Positions 1 through 12,482 of a stretch of 64,000 nucleotides of DNA are shown here, in pieces (the first letter of the stretch is position 1; each line of letters starts with the position of its first letter). The stretch is from Marsupella aquatica. Taxonomy: Eukaryota > Marchantiophyta. The notes below the pieces were generated by a model that worked only from the letters and a program-made list of their open reading frames with translations, was not told the DNA's origin and searched no databases. Both the position numbers and the translations under genes were made by a program. The stretch lies in contig OZ316896.1 in NCBI GenBank assembly GCA_973895155.1, positions 4,464,001-4,528,000 of the forward strand, in the 5' to 3' direction.

Positions 1-3000
1 GTGCATAGAAGATACTTTGTCCAGTTCCTCAGCGAGTTGTTGAGGTCTCGTTTCGTCTGGCGATTCACTCGGGACTTCAGCTTGGGAGTCTGGGCTAAAG
101 TCAGCTACTTTAGCCGTTCCGCCTTCACTATTTCTTCTCAACCTCATTTTCTGCGATCGTAATTTAAGCTTCGAAGACATTGCTCCTTGATGTGCAGAAC
201 TCTCGCTTGATTTTTCCGACCCGGTAAACCAACAAGACAAACTAGCCTGTCTTGAACTGTTTGGTTGAGTTTGTTGAAACTGCGAACCAAACAACGATAA
301 TGGTTAGAAGAATCTCAATCTGAACTAGAGGTGTCAGCTCCTTCGCCTGACGCAAGTCCTCGTTCATGAGTGCCTTGTGGAGAGATGCCACATGATGGCA
401 AGTACAACATAGTCTTCGCAATTACTGACTGCCTCAACTCTCCGAGGACTACTACTTTCGCATCATCATTAGTTTCGATAGCTGAAGTACCTTTGATGTG
501 TCCTGGTCAAGATCAACGCCACATGGCTCAAGCCGAGGCCGATGTCGGAAATCTTTGGCAGGTCTCTCCCCTGATTCTTCTAGAGGTCTCTTGCATGTAG
601 AGACCAATTCAGTGAGCCTGGACTGAAATGTGTTAGGACGTTGTACCTCAAAGGGGGAGGTCCTCGAAGGACCAGCAGAAAGGGAACCACTGGATGATAT
701 TGCATTGCTTGAGTTTTGTCCGAAAGACTTTAGTCTCAGACTTTGTCGAGAAGGCTTCAGTTTCCAAAAAACTCTGTCACGAGCATTTACATGCTGCTTG
801 CCGTACTCTGCCGAGTCTGATGATGAAAGAATCGGAACATCCTCCCTTCCGACGTCGACATCTTGTCCTCGACCTCCAGGTGAGTCCTTTCCATACCCTG
901 CCTGATCAGATGTTGACATTATCCGGGCTTCTTCTTCTCTTTCAACGCCCACATCCTGTTCTAGATCTTCAAATGAGTGCTTTCCATACTCTACCGACTC
1001 AGATGTTGCCATTATCGGGACTTCTTCCCTTTCGACTTCGCCGTCCTGTCCTAGACCTCCACATGAATTACCTCTGTCGGCTTCTGGTTCAATCGTGCCT
1101 CTCATAATTATGTTAGACCTAACTGTAGGTGGCACTGCTTGTTGTCCAGGCCAAGGCTCCACTATTTTCTTCTTCTTCTTCGCACTTGTCGTAGTAGCAT
1201 CCATCACTGGTGCATAGTCTTTCTGTAAAGCAGCTATGAGACCATTCATGAGGTCACCTTCGCTGTGTAATAATACCTTCCGCTTGTCAGGAGATACGTT
1301 GATGTCGTAAGCCGTGGTTGGGAGTGTAAAGTTGATGATCACAATGGGAAACTGCAGCTGGTTGAATGACCTGTACAGTTCGTTCAATACCTTGGCTGCT
1401 TTCGGCATGTCCACGGGCCTGCCATTGATGAAAAAAAACTGGCGATCTCGTGAACCTCGACCACTGCCCGCACTAGGTATTGAAAGAAACCCTTCCACAC
1501 GGCATTCATCAGAAATCGAGAGATCTATCCAGTGCAGGCACTTAATTGTTTTGGTTCCAAAGACTGCAACGACGTTATCCCTCATAGAAAGACTCCCCAG
1601 AGTTTGAACTACAGTGGTACGTCCAGCTTTGCCAGCATTATTGGTGCATAGAAGACGAATTCTCTTAGAGATCAATGCATATGCCTGCAATGAAAGCATG
1701 AACTTCCATATCAGTTGTCGCCGAATCGAAAATTGACATTCACAGAGGTCTCTGAGGCAGCATAAGGTGCATATGGACGCAATTTTAGATTTAAAAAGAC
1801 CCAATACAGGGTAACAAATCTAGGATGGAAGCAACAAACACTTAAAAGACGATTATCGTGGCTCAATGGTTGTGAAATTCACTCCTCTACCGTACAAGTT
1901 GGGTACTCTTCATAATCGGTAGACATGTATTCTTACAGTGTTCATAATGGAGGTTCCTTCACCGTAATTGGTTTGCTACACCTCATACTGCTCATCAAAT
2001 GTCTACAAAAATTTTCAATTCGAAGATTCATCCAAATTTAGTCTACATGTAACGCATCATCACATAATTCCTGCCCCTTCGATATACTGCTCGTCCTAAG
2101 TTAAGTCCGCAATCCACAGAAAAGACACTTGATTACTTACTTGCAGAACGGTCACAAGGCGGCCAAATTCCCGCTTCACATTGCGTTTAAATTCGTTTTC
2201 GCGCACTGGCAGCGGGAAAAATAATTTAGAAATGGCGACGGTGGTCCCAACGCATCGTGCAATAGGTGTCTTCGTCACGAGGATTCCCGAGAGGTCATAC
2301 TCCAGGCGCGCACCGACGGACTCGTTGGCAGTCTTTGTTGAGATTGTCACCCTGGCCAATGCACACAAAGAGCTCAACGCCTCACCCCGAAATCCGAATG
2401 AAGAAAGATTCTGCAAGTCCGTAAAATGGGAAATCTTCGACGTGTAATGTTTGAGGGTCAATGCCTGCAATGCAATCAGCTCGCGCTATTAGTGTCAGGT
2501 AGAAATTAACAATATTGAGACTACGAATACTCCCTAGATTGAACGAACTAATTTATTTTCCACAGGGGCCAAATTGGGCCAATGACCGGGAAAGAGTAAA
2601 CATTACCAAGAATCACAACACTCAATTCGGGGATTCATCACAAGACTTGACAATCAGCTTTCTGACATGTACGAAAAAATGGGCAGAACAGGAGTTCCTG
2701 CTCAAAAAAGAGGTTGAGCACTGAAATTATAATCCCACTAAACCCTAAACCCTATCTCGCACCTTGACGACTTTACTGGTTTAACATGACTAGAACTAAT
2801 TCAAGAAATCCAACAGCCAGTGGACGGGTGTTGCGTGTCCCAAAATTGTAAACCCTAAGTCATGACTCAGTCGTATGTCTTTTGCGACAGCTGTTGGAGA
2901 TCAATGTCTCGAATTTGATACGTAGGGAAGAAATTATAAACGGTAGGTCTGGGGGCATGAATTTTATACAGTGTTTCAGATGACAACGATTAAGGCATTT

Positions 3001-3463
3001 GGTGGTCTACATCTCGTAGTCCTCTGTTGTAACGTGACGACTAGCGAGATCCTACAGAGCCTCTCAAGCACGACACAATGTACACGATAATACTGCAGTT
3101 GGATTGATTAAGAAGCATAACAAGATTTCGCAAGGGATATAAGCAGAGATTACTTTGCGCTGGGCCTTCCAAGCTGCATCACACGAATGATCATCCCACA
3201 CGACACGACACAGAAAATGCACAAACCTGGTAGTTTTTTGGAGAAATGCCGGGTCCATTGTCAGCTACTTCGATAAGATGAGCTCCGTACTCCTTGAGAC
3301 GGATATCGATTCTGTTAGCTCCGGCGTCTAAACTATTCTCGACGAGTTCCTTGACCGCACCGGCAAGATCTAGAATCCCCTGCCCTGAGCTAATACGATG
3401 AATCGCACTCCTTTCCATAGGCAGAATCTCCGGAAACACCTCATTCGAATCCTTGTCCGCCAT
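1..3463 (-). CDS. PMS1: DNA mismatch repair protein PMS1 (MutL family), 3' end beyond window
   Basis: This is the MutL-family ATPase that pairs with MLH1 in nuclear mismatch repair. Four exons can be phased with GT-AG introns: 3463-3227, 2464-2141, 1684-491, and 279 to the left edge. All junctions are phase 0. The N-terminal GHKL ATPase is complete: KELVENSLDAGA (motif I, near residue 42), DNGPGI (about 70) and GFRGEALSS (about 105). The transducer domain follows, with the DINVSPDKRKV signature. The long acidic linker has three tandem repeats of about 31 residues (see next entry). The last visible exon ends in a segment typical of the region just before the C-terminal nuclease/dimerisation domain, which lies outside the window. 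The ATG at 3463 is the only good start. The 490-280 intron is the least certain call because it rests on phase and splice sites only. Family assignment is firm. Confidence 0.93.
790..1060 (-). repeat. Three tandem ~31-residue repeats inside the PMS1 linker
   Basis: Exon 3 of PMS1 holds three in-frame repeats of about 90 bp (1060-974, 973-881, 880-790). Each reads roughly G-x-x-Q-D-x-x-V-x-R-E-E, then I-x-(S/T)-S-(D/E), then Y-G-K. They lie about residues 395-485, in the disordered linker between the ATPase/transducer and the C-terminal domain. Repeats of this kind are not a known feature of the family, and length variation here would be tolerated. A related, decayed copy of this segment lies at 4.9-5.7 kb. 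Confidence 0.8.
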
Positions 3464-3834
3464 GGTTAGAATGACAATTTCGTCAGTGACAAGAGTCTCC
3501 CGACCCTGCGATGGGTACGATCAAACCCCTAATACCTCCCGCTTTCTGTATACTGTCATCTTCATTTGTAAACTTGATTTCCAAAGGCAAAAAATTCACA
3601 CCCGCTATTCAAAAAAATGTAAGTCGTAAGTACACAATCTTAGAGCCCAACGCGACAATCATGAAGGAAGAAGATATATCACCACGTTTATGAAGACTTT
3701 ATGACGTTTAGAGAAGTGTGCGCCCTTCCCTTGAAGGCAATCTTGGTCGATGAGATTTTGGACTGCGACTACAGTAATCGATTGAAGGCTTCTGCGCGCG
3801 GTCATTTTCGCGCCACGCCTGAGGGGCGCCAGAA

Positions 3835-4470
3835 TTTGACACCTTTGCCTCTAATATCCAACGAACATCGGTTTGCCATTATGCCTTCTAGTAACCATTT
3901 GAGATTCGCCGCTCGCACATTTATTGCCTGAGAGCGCCATAATCATAATTCGACTCCTCTGTTGTTTCCTTCTAGTGTCCATTGGACAGTCATCACCAGA
4001 CTGTTGTAGTGACCATTGGATATTGGCCGCTCGCAGCGTGAGAGCTCTAGCATTCGACACCTTTGTTCTAATATCCGACAAATATAGTCTTTCTCCATGT
4101 AGTATCCATTGGATACTCGTCACCAGATCAGTGTGGTGCCCATTGGATATTGGCCGCTCGCACATTTATTGCTCGAGAGCGTCAGAGTTCGACACCTTTG
4201 TTCTAATATTCGACGGCTATAGTTTTTTTCCTTGTGATATCCACTGGATATTCATCACCAGATCAATGTGGTAACTATTGGATATTGGCCGCTGGCACAT
4301 TTGGTGCTTGAGAGCGTCAGAATTCGAAATCTTCGTAAATCGTAACAATATTTGACGTGCTTGAGAGCGTTTTGCCAGAATGCCTTCTAGTATCCACTGG
4401 ATATTCGCCATGAGTTCCGTTACGGACCACTGGATACTGGCTTCTCGCACATTTATTATGGTACTGTGCT
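3835..4470 (+). repeat. Degenerate tandem array, unit ~130 bp, with TTGGATATTGGCCGCTCGC box
   Basis: About five degenerate units recur. Each has a TATCCATTGGATA-type palindrome, then CATCACCAGATCA, then a second TTGGATATTGGCCGCTCGCACATT box, then GAGAGCGTCAGA and TTCGACACCTTTGTTCTAATAT. The copies differ by point changes and small deletions. The array sits in the PMS1 upstream region. It carries no reading frame of note. Confidence 0.75.
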
Positions 4471-4879
4471 CACCTCCTCGATCGAATCTCGATCTGGTGC
4501 GCCGTCGTAGAGTAATATGCGTTGGATTCCAAAATGGAGAGCGGTAATGTCCTCGAGTGGCTTCGAGCTTTCCCTTCACTAGACGCTCCAACTCTCAACC
4601 TATCGTAGAGACCTTCGCAGCTTCGAGTTGGCGCTGGCGTCCAATTGCAACGTTCACACAGCAATTGCATTTTCGCATTGGCGGTCGCGGGATTGCTTGC
4701 CGGAGGTATGACATTATCACCTCTATATTCATAGGCCAACTTCTGTCCATACACATTTCAATAATTGAGTCAACTTAGACACGAATGATCTTTCGGGGTA
4801 GAATTGTTGAATGACGGTTTTTGCCCGCGGTAGACTTTACGACCAAGTTGTTCTCACACTGCAGTTCGATCTGGTCGCT

Positions 4880-5700
4880 GAGTCTGGCACGCCGTCCTAG
4901 CTATTTTGTTCAGTTTCGGCGTCCTCATCTTGTCCCAGACCTCGGCACAAATTACAGTACCTCTGTCGGTCTCATCTTGTCCCAGACCTCGGCACAAATT
5001 ACAGTACCTCTGTCGGTCTCATCTTGTCCCATACCTCGGCACAAATTACAGTACCTCTATCGGCTTCGGATTCGCTCGTTACATTCAGTGATTATTTTGC
5101 AGGTGACATATACTACATCGTTGTATAGACGAAAGGACAACTATCTTCGTCGCCGTTGTCATTGCATCCATTAGTGAGGCTGCATAGTCTGTTTGTAAAT
5201 CAGCTAGCTGGCGAGACGAATCTTCATCAGATCAACTTGGTCGAGTTGGTCCGAAGGCGAGTATACACGTACGTTGAGGTATCGCATTTCCCGTCCGCGT
5301 TTCAATAATTGTGTAAAAGTATTAACTAAGTGATCTCATTACGAAATGCTGTTCTCAAAGTGCAATGCGCCAATTTGGTCGCTGAGGCTGGCACGTGATG
5401 GCTTATCTGTGTCCTGATCTGTGTTACTTCAACATGCATTGAAAAGAACGAAATTATTTGCTAGCTACTTTACTTTATTTGTACGTCAAATTCAATTCAT
5501 GGATTCTTAGAATACCGAGGGGGCGGTCGCAAGCTTCTCGCCCTGGGCTGTCTGCACCTGAAAGAATGAGCAGAGAGGTAATCATTGGATAATACTGCAA
5601 TACCGCGCCGCTAGACAGTACTCCACTACGGATCCGATCGTACGAGCTCGAGCATGTCGTAAATTCTTCGTGCATCGTCTCTGTCAGCTTCTCCACCTTT
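4880..5700 (-). pseudogene. Decayed partial duplicate of PMS1 exon 3
   Basis: Several blocks match PMS1 exon 3 in the same orientation and roughly the same order. Plus-strand 4918-5064 resembles 1040-1090 (cctagacctccacatgaatta segment). The segment 5165-5240 resembles 1198-1255 (gcatccat..gcatagtct..tgtaaa.cagct). The segment at 5565-5610 resembles 672-715. No frame is maintained. It looks like an old segmental duplication of the linker-coding part of PMS1, later mutated. Identification is by eye; a local alignment of 450-1260 against 4880-5700 would settle it. Confidence 0.55.
4924..5064 (+). repeat. Three 47-bp tandem repeats derived from PMS1 linker sequence
   Basis: Three nearly identical 47-bp units begin at 4924, 4971 and 5018, each starting CTCATCTTGTCCCA and ending CCTCTGTCGGT. 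The unit resembles part of the PMS1 linker repeat, so the same sequence has been tandemly amplified twice independently: in frame in the gene and again here in the duplicate. Confidence 0.85.
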
Positions 5701-5955
5701 GTTTACGGTACTGACTGGCGGCGACGATATTTCTTCGTTTCTCTTTTCCGCTTCGTCGAGCTACAGTAGTACAATGCCTCTGAACTGCTGCTTGCTATCT
5801 GTCCCCTCCTCCCCTCTCGCGCCTCGCGCCTCGCGCCTCGAAGGACCGACCAATCCTCTCCTCTCCTCTCCCTCACGAACCTCTACTCGTCTTCGCTGAT
5901 TTTCTCACCTCGTACCGCAGACCTGCTGCTGCTGCTGTTGTGCAGTCAGTGGTAC

Positions 5956-5963
5956 TATATAAA
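5956..5963 (+). promoter_or_regulatory. TATA box candidate for the Myb gene
   Basis: TATATAAA lies about 590 bp before the first in-frame ATG of the Myb gene, after a C/T-rich stretch. The distance would leave room for a 5' leader or a noncoding first exon. The call is based on motif and position only. Confidence 0.4.
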
Positions 5964-6545
5964 CTTTCTCGTGTCGTCGTAAAGAACGAAGGCTCCTCTC
6001 AACATTTCAGATTCCAATTTCCGTCCACGTTTCAGTATTTGGGTCATAGGAACGACCTTTTGGGCGAGAACACTGCTAAATTCATTCTGTCGCCCTTAGT
6101 ATATATTTAGTCTAGTGGCAATACATGTATCCCTCAGATTCATTCTGACGCCTTTACCATAGTCACTATTCGGAATGAAACGATTTCATAGTTTATCGTT
6201 ACGTCAAATCTCACTTCATTTTGCAGCGACTAGTGAGGTCGCCCCTGGAGCTTCCCGTCTAGGCCATCTACAGATTGATAGTGAAGATCGTCACATTTAA
6301 CTGAAAGGCTGGTCCATCTACAGCTTCCCACTTTGAATCTCGTAATATTAAGTTCAGGATTGATGTTTCGGATTGAGGAAAGGGCGAGTTGACTTCGCAT
6401 CTTAAGCCTTTGATATTATCTTGATGCATGTTAGCTATGAAGTCGTTCGTTGCTCGAATGTGTCCGGCTTCAGTGCAATTAATTAGCGCCAGCTCATTAT
6501 GTTTTTTGTGCTCACCATGTGGGGACCGTCCTGCAGTCTGGATCT

Positions 6546-9500
6546 ATGGGAAGGACGGGCTGCAGCAACACTGTTGGGGCGGGGCCAAATGGGGCAGAAC
6601 GAGAGAAGAGGAGGACGAGAAGTAGTAGACCGGAGGCTATTGACGCGGCGCTAAGTCAGGCAGACCGAGAGAAGGAGATGAAGAAAAATATCAAGACAGA
6701 GAATACCTCCGTCGGACCAAGTGGGGCAGAACGAGAGAAGAGGAGGACGAGAAGTAGTAGTAGAATGGAGGCTACTACTTACCCGGGACTAAGTGAGGCA
6801 GACCGAGTGAAGAAGATGAAGGAAAGTATGAACACAGAGAATATCTCCGCCGGGCCAAGTGGGGCAGAACGAGAGACGAGGAGGACGAGAAATAGTAGTA
6901 GAACGGGGGATATTGACCCTGGGTTCAGTGAGGCAGACCGAGAGAAGAAGACGAAGGAAACTATCAAGACACAGTATATTTCCGCCGGGCCAAGTGGGGC
7001 AGTACTAGGGAAGAGGATGACGAGAAGTAGCAAACCGGAGACAATTGACGTCGGGCTAAGTGAGGCAGAACGAGAGAACAAGATGAAGGAAAATACCAAC
7101 AAAATTGTAGACACGGGGATACGTGAGCCCCGTGGGGCAGAACGAAAGAACAAGAGGAAGGGAAATAGTAGAACGGCCACTGACACGGGGCTAAGTGGGG
7201 CAGAAAGAGGGAAGAAGAGAAAGAGCAAACCAAAGACAACTGGCGTGGGGCTAAGTGAGGCAGAACGAGAGACGAGGATGAAGATAAATAGCAAGCCGGT
7301 GACAATTGGCTTGGGGCTAAGTGAGGCAGAACGAGAGAAGAAGACGGAGATAAATACCAAGGAAACTACTGATGCTGGGCTACTTGGTGCAGAACCCGAG
7401 AACAAGAGGAAGAAAAATAGCAAAGCGGGGATTACTGACGCTGGGCTAAGTGGTGCGGAACGACAGAAGAAGAGTGAGGGAAACAGCAAAACGCCCCCTA
7501 CTGATACGGGGCTATATGGGGCAGAAAGAAGGAAGAAGAGATATAGCAAAACGGAGTCGATCGACATGGGGCTAAGTGGGACAGAAGTGGAGAAGAAGAG
7601 AATTAGCAAAATGGAGACAATTGACGTGGAGATAATTGGGGTAGAACGAGAGAAGAGGATGAAGAGAAAGAGCAAACCGGAGACAATCGACGTGGGGTTG
7701 AGTGAGGCAGAACGAGAGAAGAAGAGTAAGAAAAATAGCAAACCTGAGACTACTGAGGCTGGGTTAAGAAGTGCAGAACGAGAGTCGAAAAGGGAGAGAA
7801 ATAGCAAAATTGCCAAGGACCAGGGCCTAAGTGGGGCAGAAAGAGAGAAGAAGAGGGCGGAAAGAAGCAAAACGGAGACTTTTGGTGCTGGGCTAACTGG
7901 TGCAGAGCGGGAGAAGAAGAAGAAGAAGAGAGATACCGAAACGGCCACTACTGACGCGGGGCAAAGTGAGCCAGAACGAGAGACGGAGAGGAAGAGGAAA
8001 AGCAAAACTAAGAATATTGACGCCGGGCAAAGTGAGCCAGAACGAGAGACGGAGAGGAAGAGGAAAAGCAAAACTAAGAATATTGACGCCGGGCAAAGTG
8101 AGCCAGAACGAGAGACGGAGAGGAAGAGGAAAAGCAAAACTAAGAATATTGACGCCGGGCAAAGTGAGCCAGAACGAGAGACAGAGAGGAAGAGGAAAAG
8201 CAAAACTAAGAATATTGACGCCGGGCAAAGTGGGGCAGAACGAGAGACCGAGAGGAAGAGGAACAGCAAAACGGAGACTATTCACGCCGTGCTCAATGGC
8301 GCAGAACGAGAAAAGAAGAGGAAAAGGAAGAGGAATAGCAAGAACGAGACTGTGGACGCAGCACCACGTTGTAAAGAGGAGCGAAGGAGGAAGAAGGGCA
8401 GTGTACAATCGGGTCCTGTTCAAGAGAAACGAAATTGGAAGAAAGACCGTGAGAATCCAGAACTTCGTGGCGGAAAGTATACCCGAAAAGAAACCTCCAT
8501 GTTATGTAGTGGTGTTCAGAGTTATCTCCAGAAGCGTGAGTGGGACTATCTCGAAGGATTAGAGAAAATACTGCGCACGTCCAAGCATAAAGATGCTCGG
8601 GGTTGTTGGATCGAAATCGCAAAAAGTTTACCATCTCGACCGATTAAATCAATCTACGAAAAGGCAAGACGACTCTATGAACGTTTTGTCGAGGGTTATA
8701 CACGAGGGAAATGGTCATCTCAAGAGGTTGAGGAGCTAACGAGGTATATATACTCGCGATCTGATTTCCATACTCTTCTACACAGTGGTTGTTCTCCCTG
8801 TTTCTTTGAACCAGTTTAACTTCCTCATTAGAATTATTCTGTATTTTTGTACACCGAGTGGCCCGCGTTCGTCTACAAGAGTAGTCTTAGGTGTTTGTTG
8901 TGAATGTTTTTAATCGTATTTGTCACTACCTAAGACACACGGTCATAAATATGTCATATGAAGGCTGCAAAAACTACACGGCGAGAACTGGGCGAAGATT
9001 GCAACATATATGGATCGATCTCCTGAAATCTGCAAAGACAAGTGGCGTCATCTGAGAGTCGCGAACACTTGTTTATCAGGTACTACAGCAAACTACTGGA
9101 ACGCTAAAGTAGATTACTTCATAAATTTATTTAAGAAACGGGTTGTTGTCTTCGCACGAGGGGTTTTCTGGCCGATCTAGATCATTATGTCCAAGTCGGT
9201 ATAGTACTTCTCCCTGCTGCTAAGCTCACCGTAAGATGTCCAGGAAAATCTCCAAGGTTATGATGGATCCAGCACCATGCAGCCTCGTTCTCTTGATGCT
9301 ACCTCCCTAGCCCCAACGAGGCACAGCGCCAGTATCCCTTGCTCCGTTTTCGGAACGCGCAGGGGTTGAACCGACTGTTGTTTGTAATATCATGTAGGAG
9401 TGATGTAAGAGTGAGTGGAATCCATCTTTCTCCTTGATTTTGTTATCAGAAATGTTCTCGTGAACAATCTGCCTCCCAAGTAACTAGCCCCTGGGGATTG

Positions 9501-11860
9501 CTGCTGCTCCACAGTTGCAGTCCAAGTTACAAATTACGGTACGTGGACTTCTAGTGCTTCCATATTAAATTTATATCTTTGCTGTGAATGTGGGTGGGAG
9601 AGACAAAGTGTTGAGGTCGACTCGGGGCCAGGGATAAGAGCCCCTGCGGAACAAAAATATGGTCCAAGGCGATGAGGGTCCAATGCCATGCACCTGGCCC
9701 AACTGACGTGCCTGCTAATTACGTCCAAGTACTTATCCACATTCCAATCGTGTTCATACGAATGTTCATACTAGGTACAATCGAGGACCTGTTCCACGCG
9801 CAGAGTGGAGGAAAGAAATTAGGCTTTCGAATGCTGAATGATTTCAGAATGCAGGCGGCGTACGCAAGTACTTTAGATTAAGTACTGCATTACGTGGACC
9901 ATGGTTAGAGGGATAGTTTCGGATGAGATGTAAGCAAATTAAGCCAGCAAAAATCCTTCGGGACCGACATAGAATGATTTGTACGACCGAAGGGCATACG
10001 GGAAGCTCAGTGAACTGTTTTAGCTCCCAGATCCTTTTCGGTGGACGCTGAGACACAATGTACGTGCCAGATCTGAGAAATTTGTACCACTCACCTATCT
10101 TCGGAAGAGAATCCGGCCGTGTGATCCAAAAGCCCAGTGATCCGAACGCATGATTTCATACTGATCATGAGCTGTCTCCTCTGGAAGACCGTCCACAGAA
10201 CGATGTTCCAGCTTTCCCTTCTCAACCTCGGTAGCCCCTTTCTGTCACGGAGTTTCAGAAGTCGTTCATCCTCCTTCCTCATTATTGGAATTTAGACTCG
10301 ATGCTCTTTTCGAAGTTAGCAGGAATACAAAATTCTCAGTTCCACGCTGTTCGCTTTTTTCACAGCTTTGGTGTTTTGACCTACGTCTAAGTCCTTCGAG
10401 CTTCGAGCTTGGAGGGATTCGGTAGGTCGAGATTCCTTTCAGAGGAAATTATGCATGAAGAAGCCTAAGAAGCGCGCCTCGTTTTTATCACCGACCTCTT
10501 AAAATCATGGTATACGTCAAGGAGAGGGTCATGCACGAAGTGAATCTTGTCTAATTTTGTCTCCGTAAATCTCTTTACTTGATCAGATTTCAAAAGACTA
10601 GTACGTACAAGGACATGTGTTCTCTCCTCGATGAGCACGGAGTCAACACCAGAGATCCCTTGAGGCTTAAAGTTCAATTGGTACAAATTATGCGAGTCGA
10701 ATTAGGACAACTGGAATCATTAAGAAAAGTGATGATCTCATTCTAAGTAACCTGAGTCTTTCAACTCCGCAGATCTTATGGAAAGAAATATCAATTTATT
10801 GCATCAGTCCCAGAAAATTTTGGATAACGATTGATGCTAAAGATCTCGACTGCTTGTTTGTACTAGGACCTTGGCAACAAGATGAGCTTGACCAACTTTG
10901 CAAATTGGTGAGACAAGGTCGACGAATGAAAGAAACCGTTGCTCCCAAAAAAATTGATCGACGAACGGTATGTTTTCACAGTACTTTTTCTCTGCCTTTG
11001 GGATTCATTAGGGGCGTCTTGGTTCATTAGACTGGCAGCCCGAATGTGTCATAGATGAATGTGGGATCTATCTCTCCGTTATCCAAGTTCACAGCAGTCT
11101 CCCCCGGAAATGAGCGCAGCAGCACCCTTGCACGACTTGTATCTAAAACCTGTGAACCAACAGCAGATGAAGTTGCTGGTGCATTAACCTCATTGGTGCC
11201 AGAAACCTAAACCGACTTTCTGAGCAGCCAAACCTTTCAGCAGTATTCGTAGCGAGTACGCTTGCAAGTGAGTTGGAGCCTCGATCTCCTTAGCTGACTT
11301 GGGGGGAAATAAGAGACAATCTCATATCCGTAGAAGCACTTTCTCTGATCAGTAGAAGCTTGCATTAATTTCCAACGTCTTTTGATCAGCAGATATCGAG
11401 TTGAAACCCCTAGCAGTCAATAGCAGTAAATGATACAAGTTTGGGGAAAAATGGAATTTGCTCATAAGGATTGTTTGGAACGACTAAATGTGCAGTTTTT
11501 GGGCAGGTGCGGGACGATATCAGCTGGGAATGGATTTCCGAAGAGATGTTGCGAGACTCATCCCGATGTGCAGAGACCTGGTATGAGAGACTATCCTCAT
11601 CTATGATCCCCGAGAACAAGTGGACTAACGAAGACGATAGCCTTCTGTTGCAGAACTTACTGAAGCTCGGTGCAAAATCTGAAAAAGATTTGGATTGGGA
11701 AACTATTATTGACGAAAAAGAAGGGGATGTTTGCCTGAAAAGATGGAGTGAGATGACAAAACGCTTGGACAGGACACGCTGTTTGTCATATAATGAAAAA
11801 CTTGAGCTTTTGGCGAAGAGGTATGCCCCAGAGTTGCTGGGAATAGACGAAGAGCTTTGA
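6546..11860 (+). CDS. RNA polymerase I termination factor (TTF-I/REB1)-like Myb protein
   Basis: This nuclear DNA-binding protein resembles plant REB1/TTF-I-type Myb proteins, which are inferred to act at rDNA or as cyclin-D-binding Myb-like factors. Four exons join in phase: 6546-8743, 8964-9079, 10867-10967 and 11507-11860, giving about 922 residues. Residues 15-610 are a lysine/arginine/glutamate-rich repeat domain. Residues 659-915 hold consecutive Myb/SANT-type repeats with the expected tryptophans: KWSSQEVEEL, ENWAKIATYM..CKDKWRHL, GPWQQDELDQL, ISWEWIS and KWTNEDDSLL..CLKRWSEM. The reading frame extends upstream to a GTG at 6519, so an upstream coding exon is possible; ATG 6546 is the first internal start. 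The third intron is long (9080-10866). The C-terminal half is ordinary for the family; the N-terminal repeat expansion is not. Confidence 0.85.
6590..8340 (+). repeat. Coding minisatellite: ~24 copies of a 22-25 residue charged repeat
   Basis: The first exon of the Myb gene is built from about two dozen copies of a unit of the type G-L-S-x-A-E-R-E-K-K, K-x-N-S-K, E-T-x-D. The period is 66-75 bp. The copies at about 7962-8228 are almost identical (66 bp, QSEPERETERKRKSK), which points to recent homogenisation by unequal exchange. Older copies upstream are diverged. The opposite strand is open over the same stretch only because of this composition. Confidence 0.92.
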
Positions 11861-12482
11861 AACCTTTACTGTACCACTCTATCCAACCCCTCCAGAGGAG
11901 CTTAGAAAGTTCGGCACTAAGCTAAATACAAGGTGGCTGAAACGTAGTGACGGTGGACGATATTATAATATTCTTAGTACCGAGAGCGATGCAACAAAGT
12001 TAGTTAGAGCCTAACGCAGATTGAGTGTGATGACTAGCTTATCCATTAGTTTCTGAGGGTACAGGTGTCTTGACTAAATGAAACACCGGTGAATTTTGAC
12101 ATTTGCACTATTATGAAACAGAGTGTTTCATAGTTGAATTTCTTGTATTGTGCTCAACGAGTAAAACCTCATATTTGAAGAGTCTCAAAGCGGGCATCCA
12201 CGAGGCCAGGGCACTAAAAGTGTGACAACGTATAAAATAACAGTGCTGCTAATCGCATAACTTACCCTGCTGGCCAGTAGAGCAGTGTAAATGTGGTACA
12301 GGAAGGAATTTCTACAGTTGTAACACATCTTATTATACTCATGCAATGGTCAAGTTCTGTTATTTATTAACAGTGACCCAAAACGAAATGTCTAACTACA
12401 CAAAATCTACAATCCCCCAGTAGATTGAGGGAAAACCAGAAAATGAAAGTACATAACTACCTTCATATAACAAAGGACCTTG
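11861..12482. other. Short region between convergent Myb and SOUL genes
   Basis: The two genes end tail to tail about 620 bp apart. I see no reading frame or structured element here beyond what 3' untranslated regions would need. Confidence 0.6.

Larger units (their letters stand above)
3464..5955. other. Intergenic region between divergent PMS1 and the Myb gene
   Basis: The promoter regions of PMS1 (minus) and the Myb gene (plus) must both lie here. I see no convincing gene. The stretch is filled by a satellite-like array (3.8-4.5 kb) and by a decayed fragment of PMS1 exon 3 (4.9-5.7 kb), listed separately. A C/T-rich, promoter-like stretch lies at about 5790-5900. Confidence 0.6.

Noticed and set aside
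6779-8269. 496-codon open frame on the minus strand, Ser/Leu/Phe-rich and repetitive
   Set aside because: It is the antisense of the Lys/Glu/Arg repeat domain of the Myb gene. Its openness follows from purine-rich repeats, and it has no start context or splice support.
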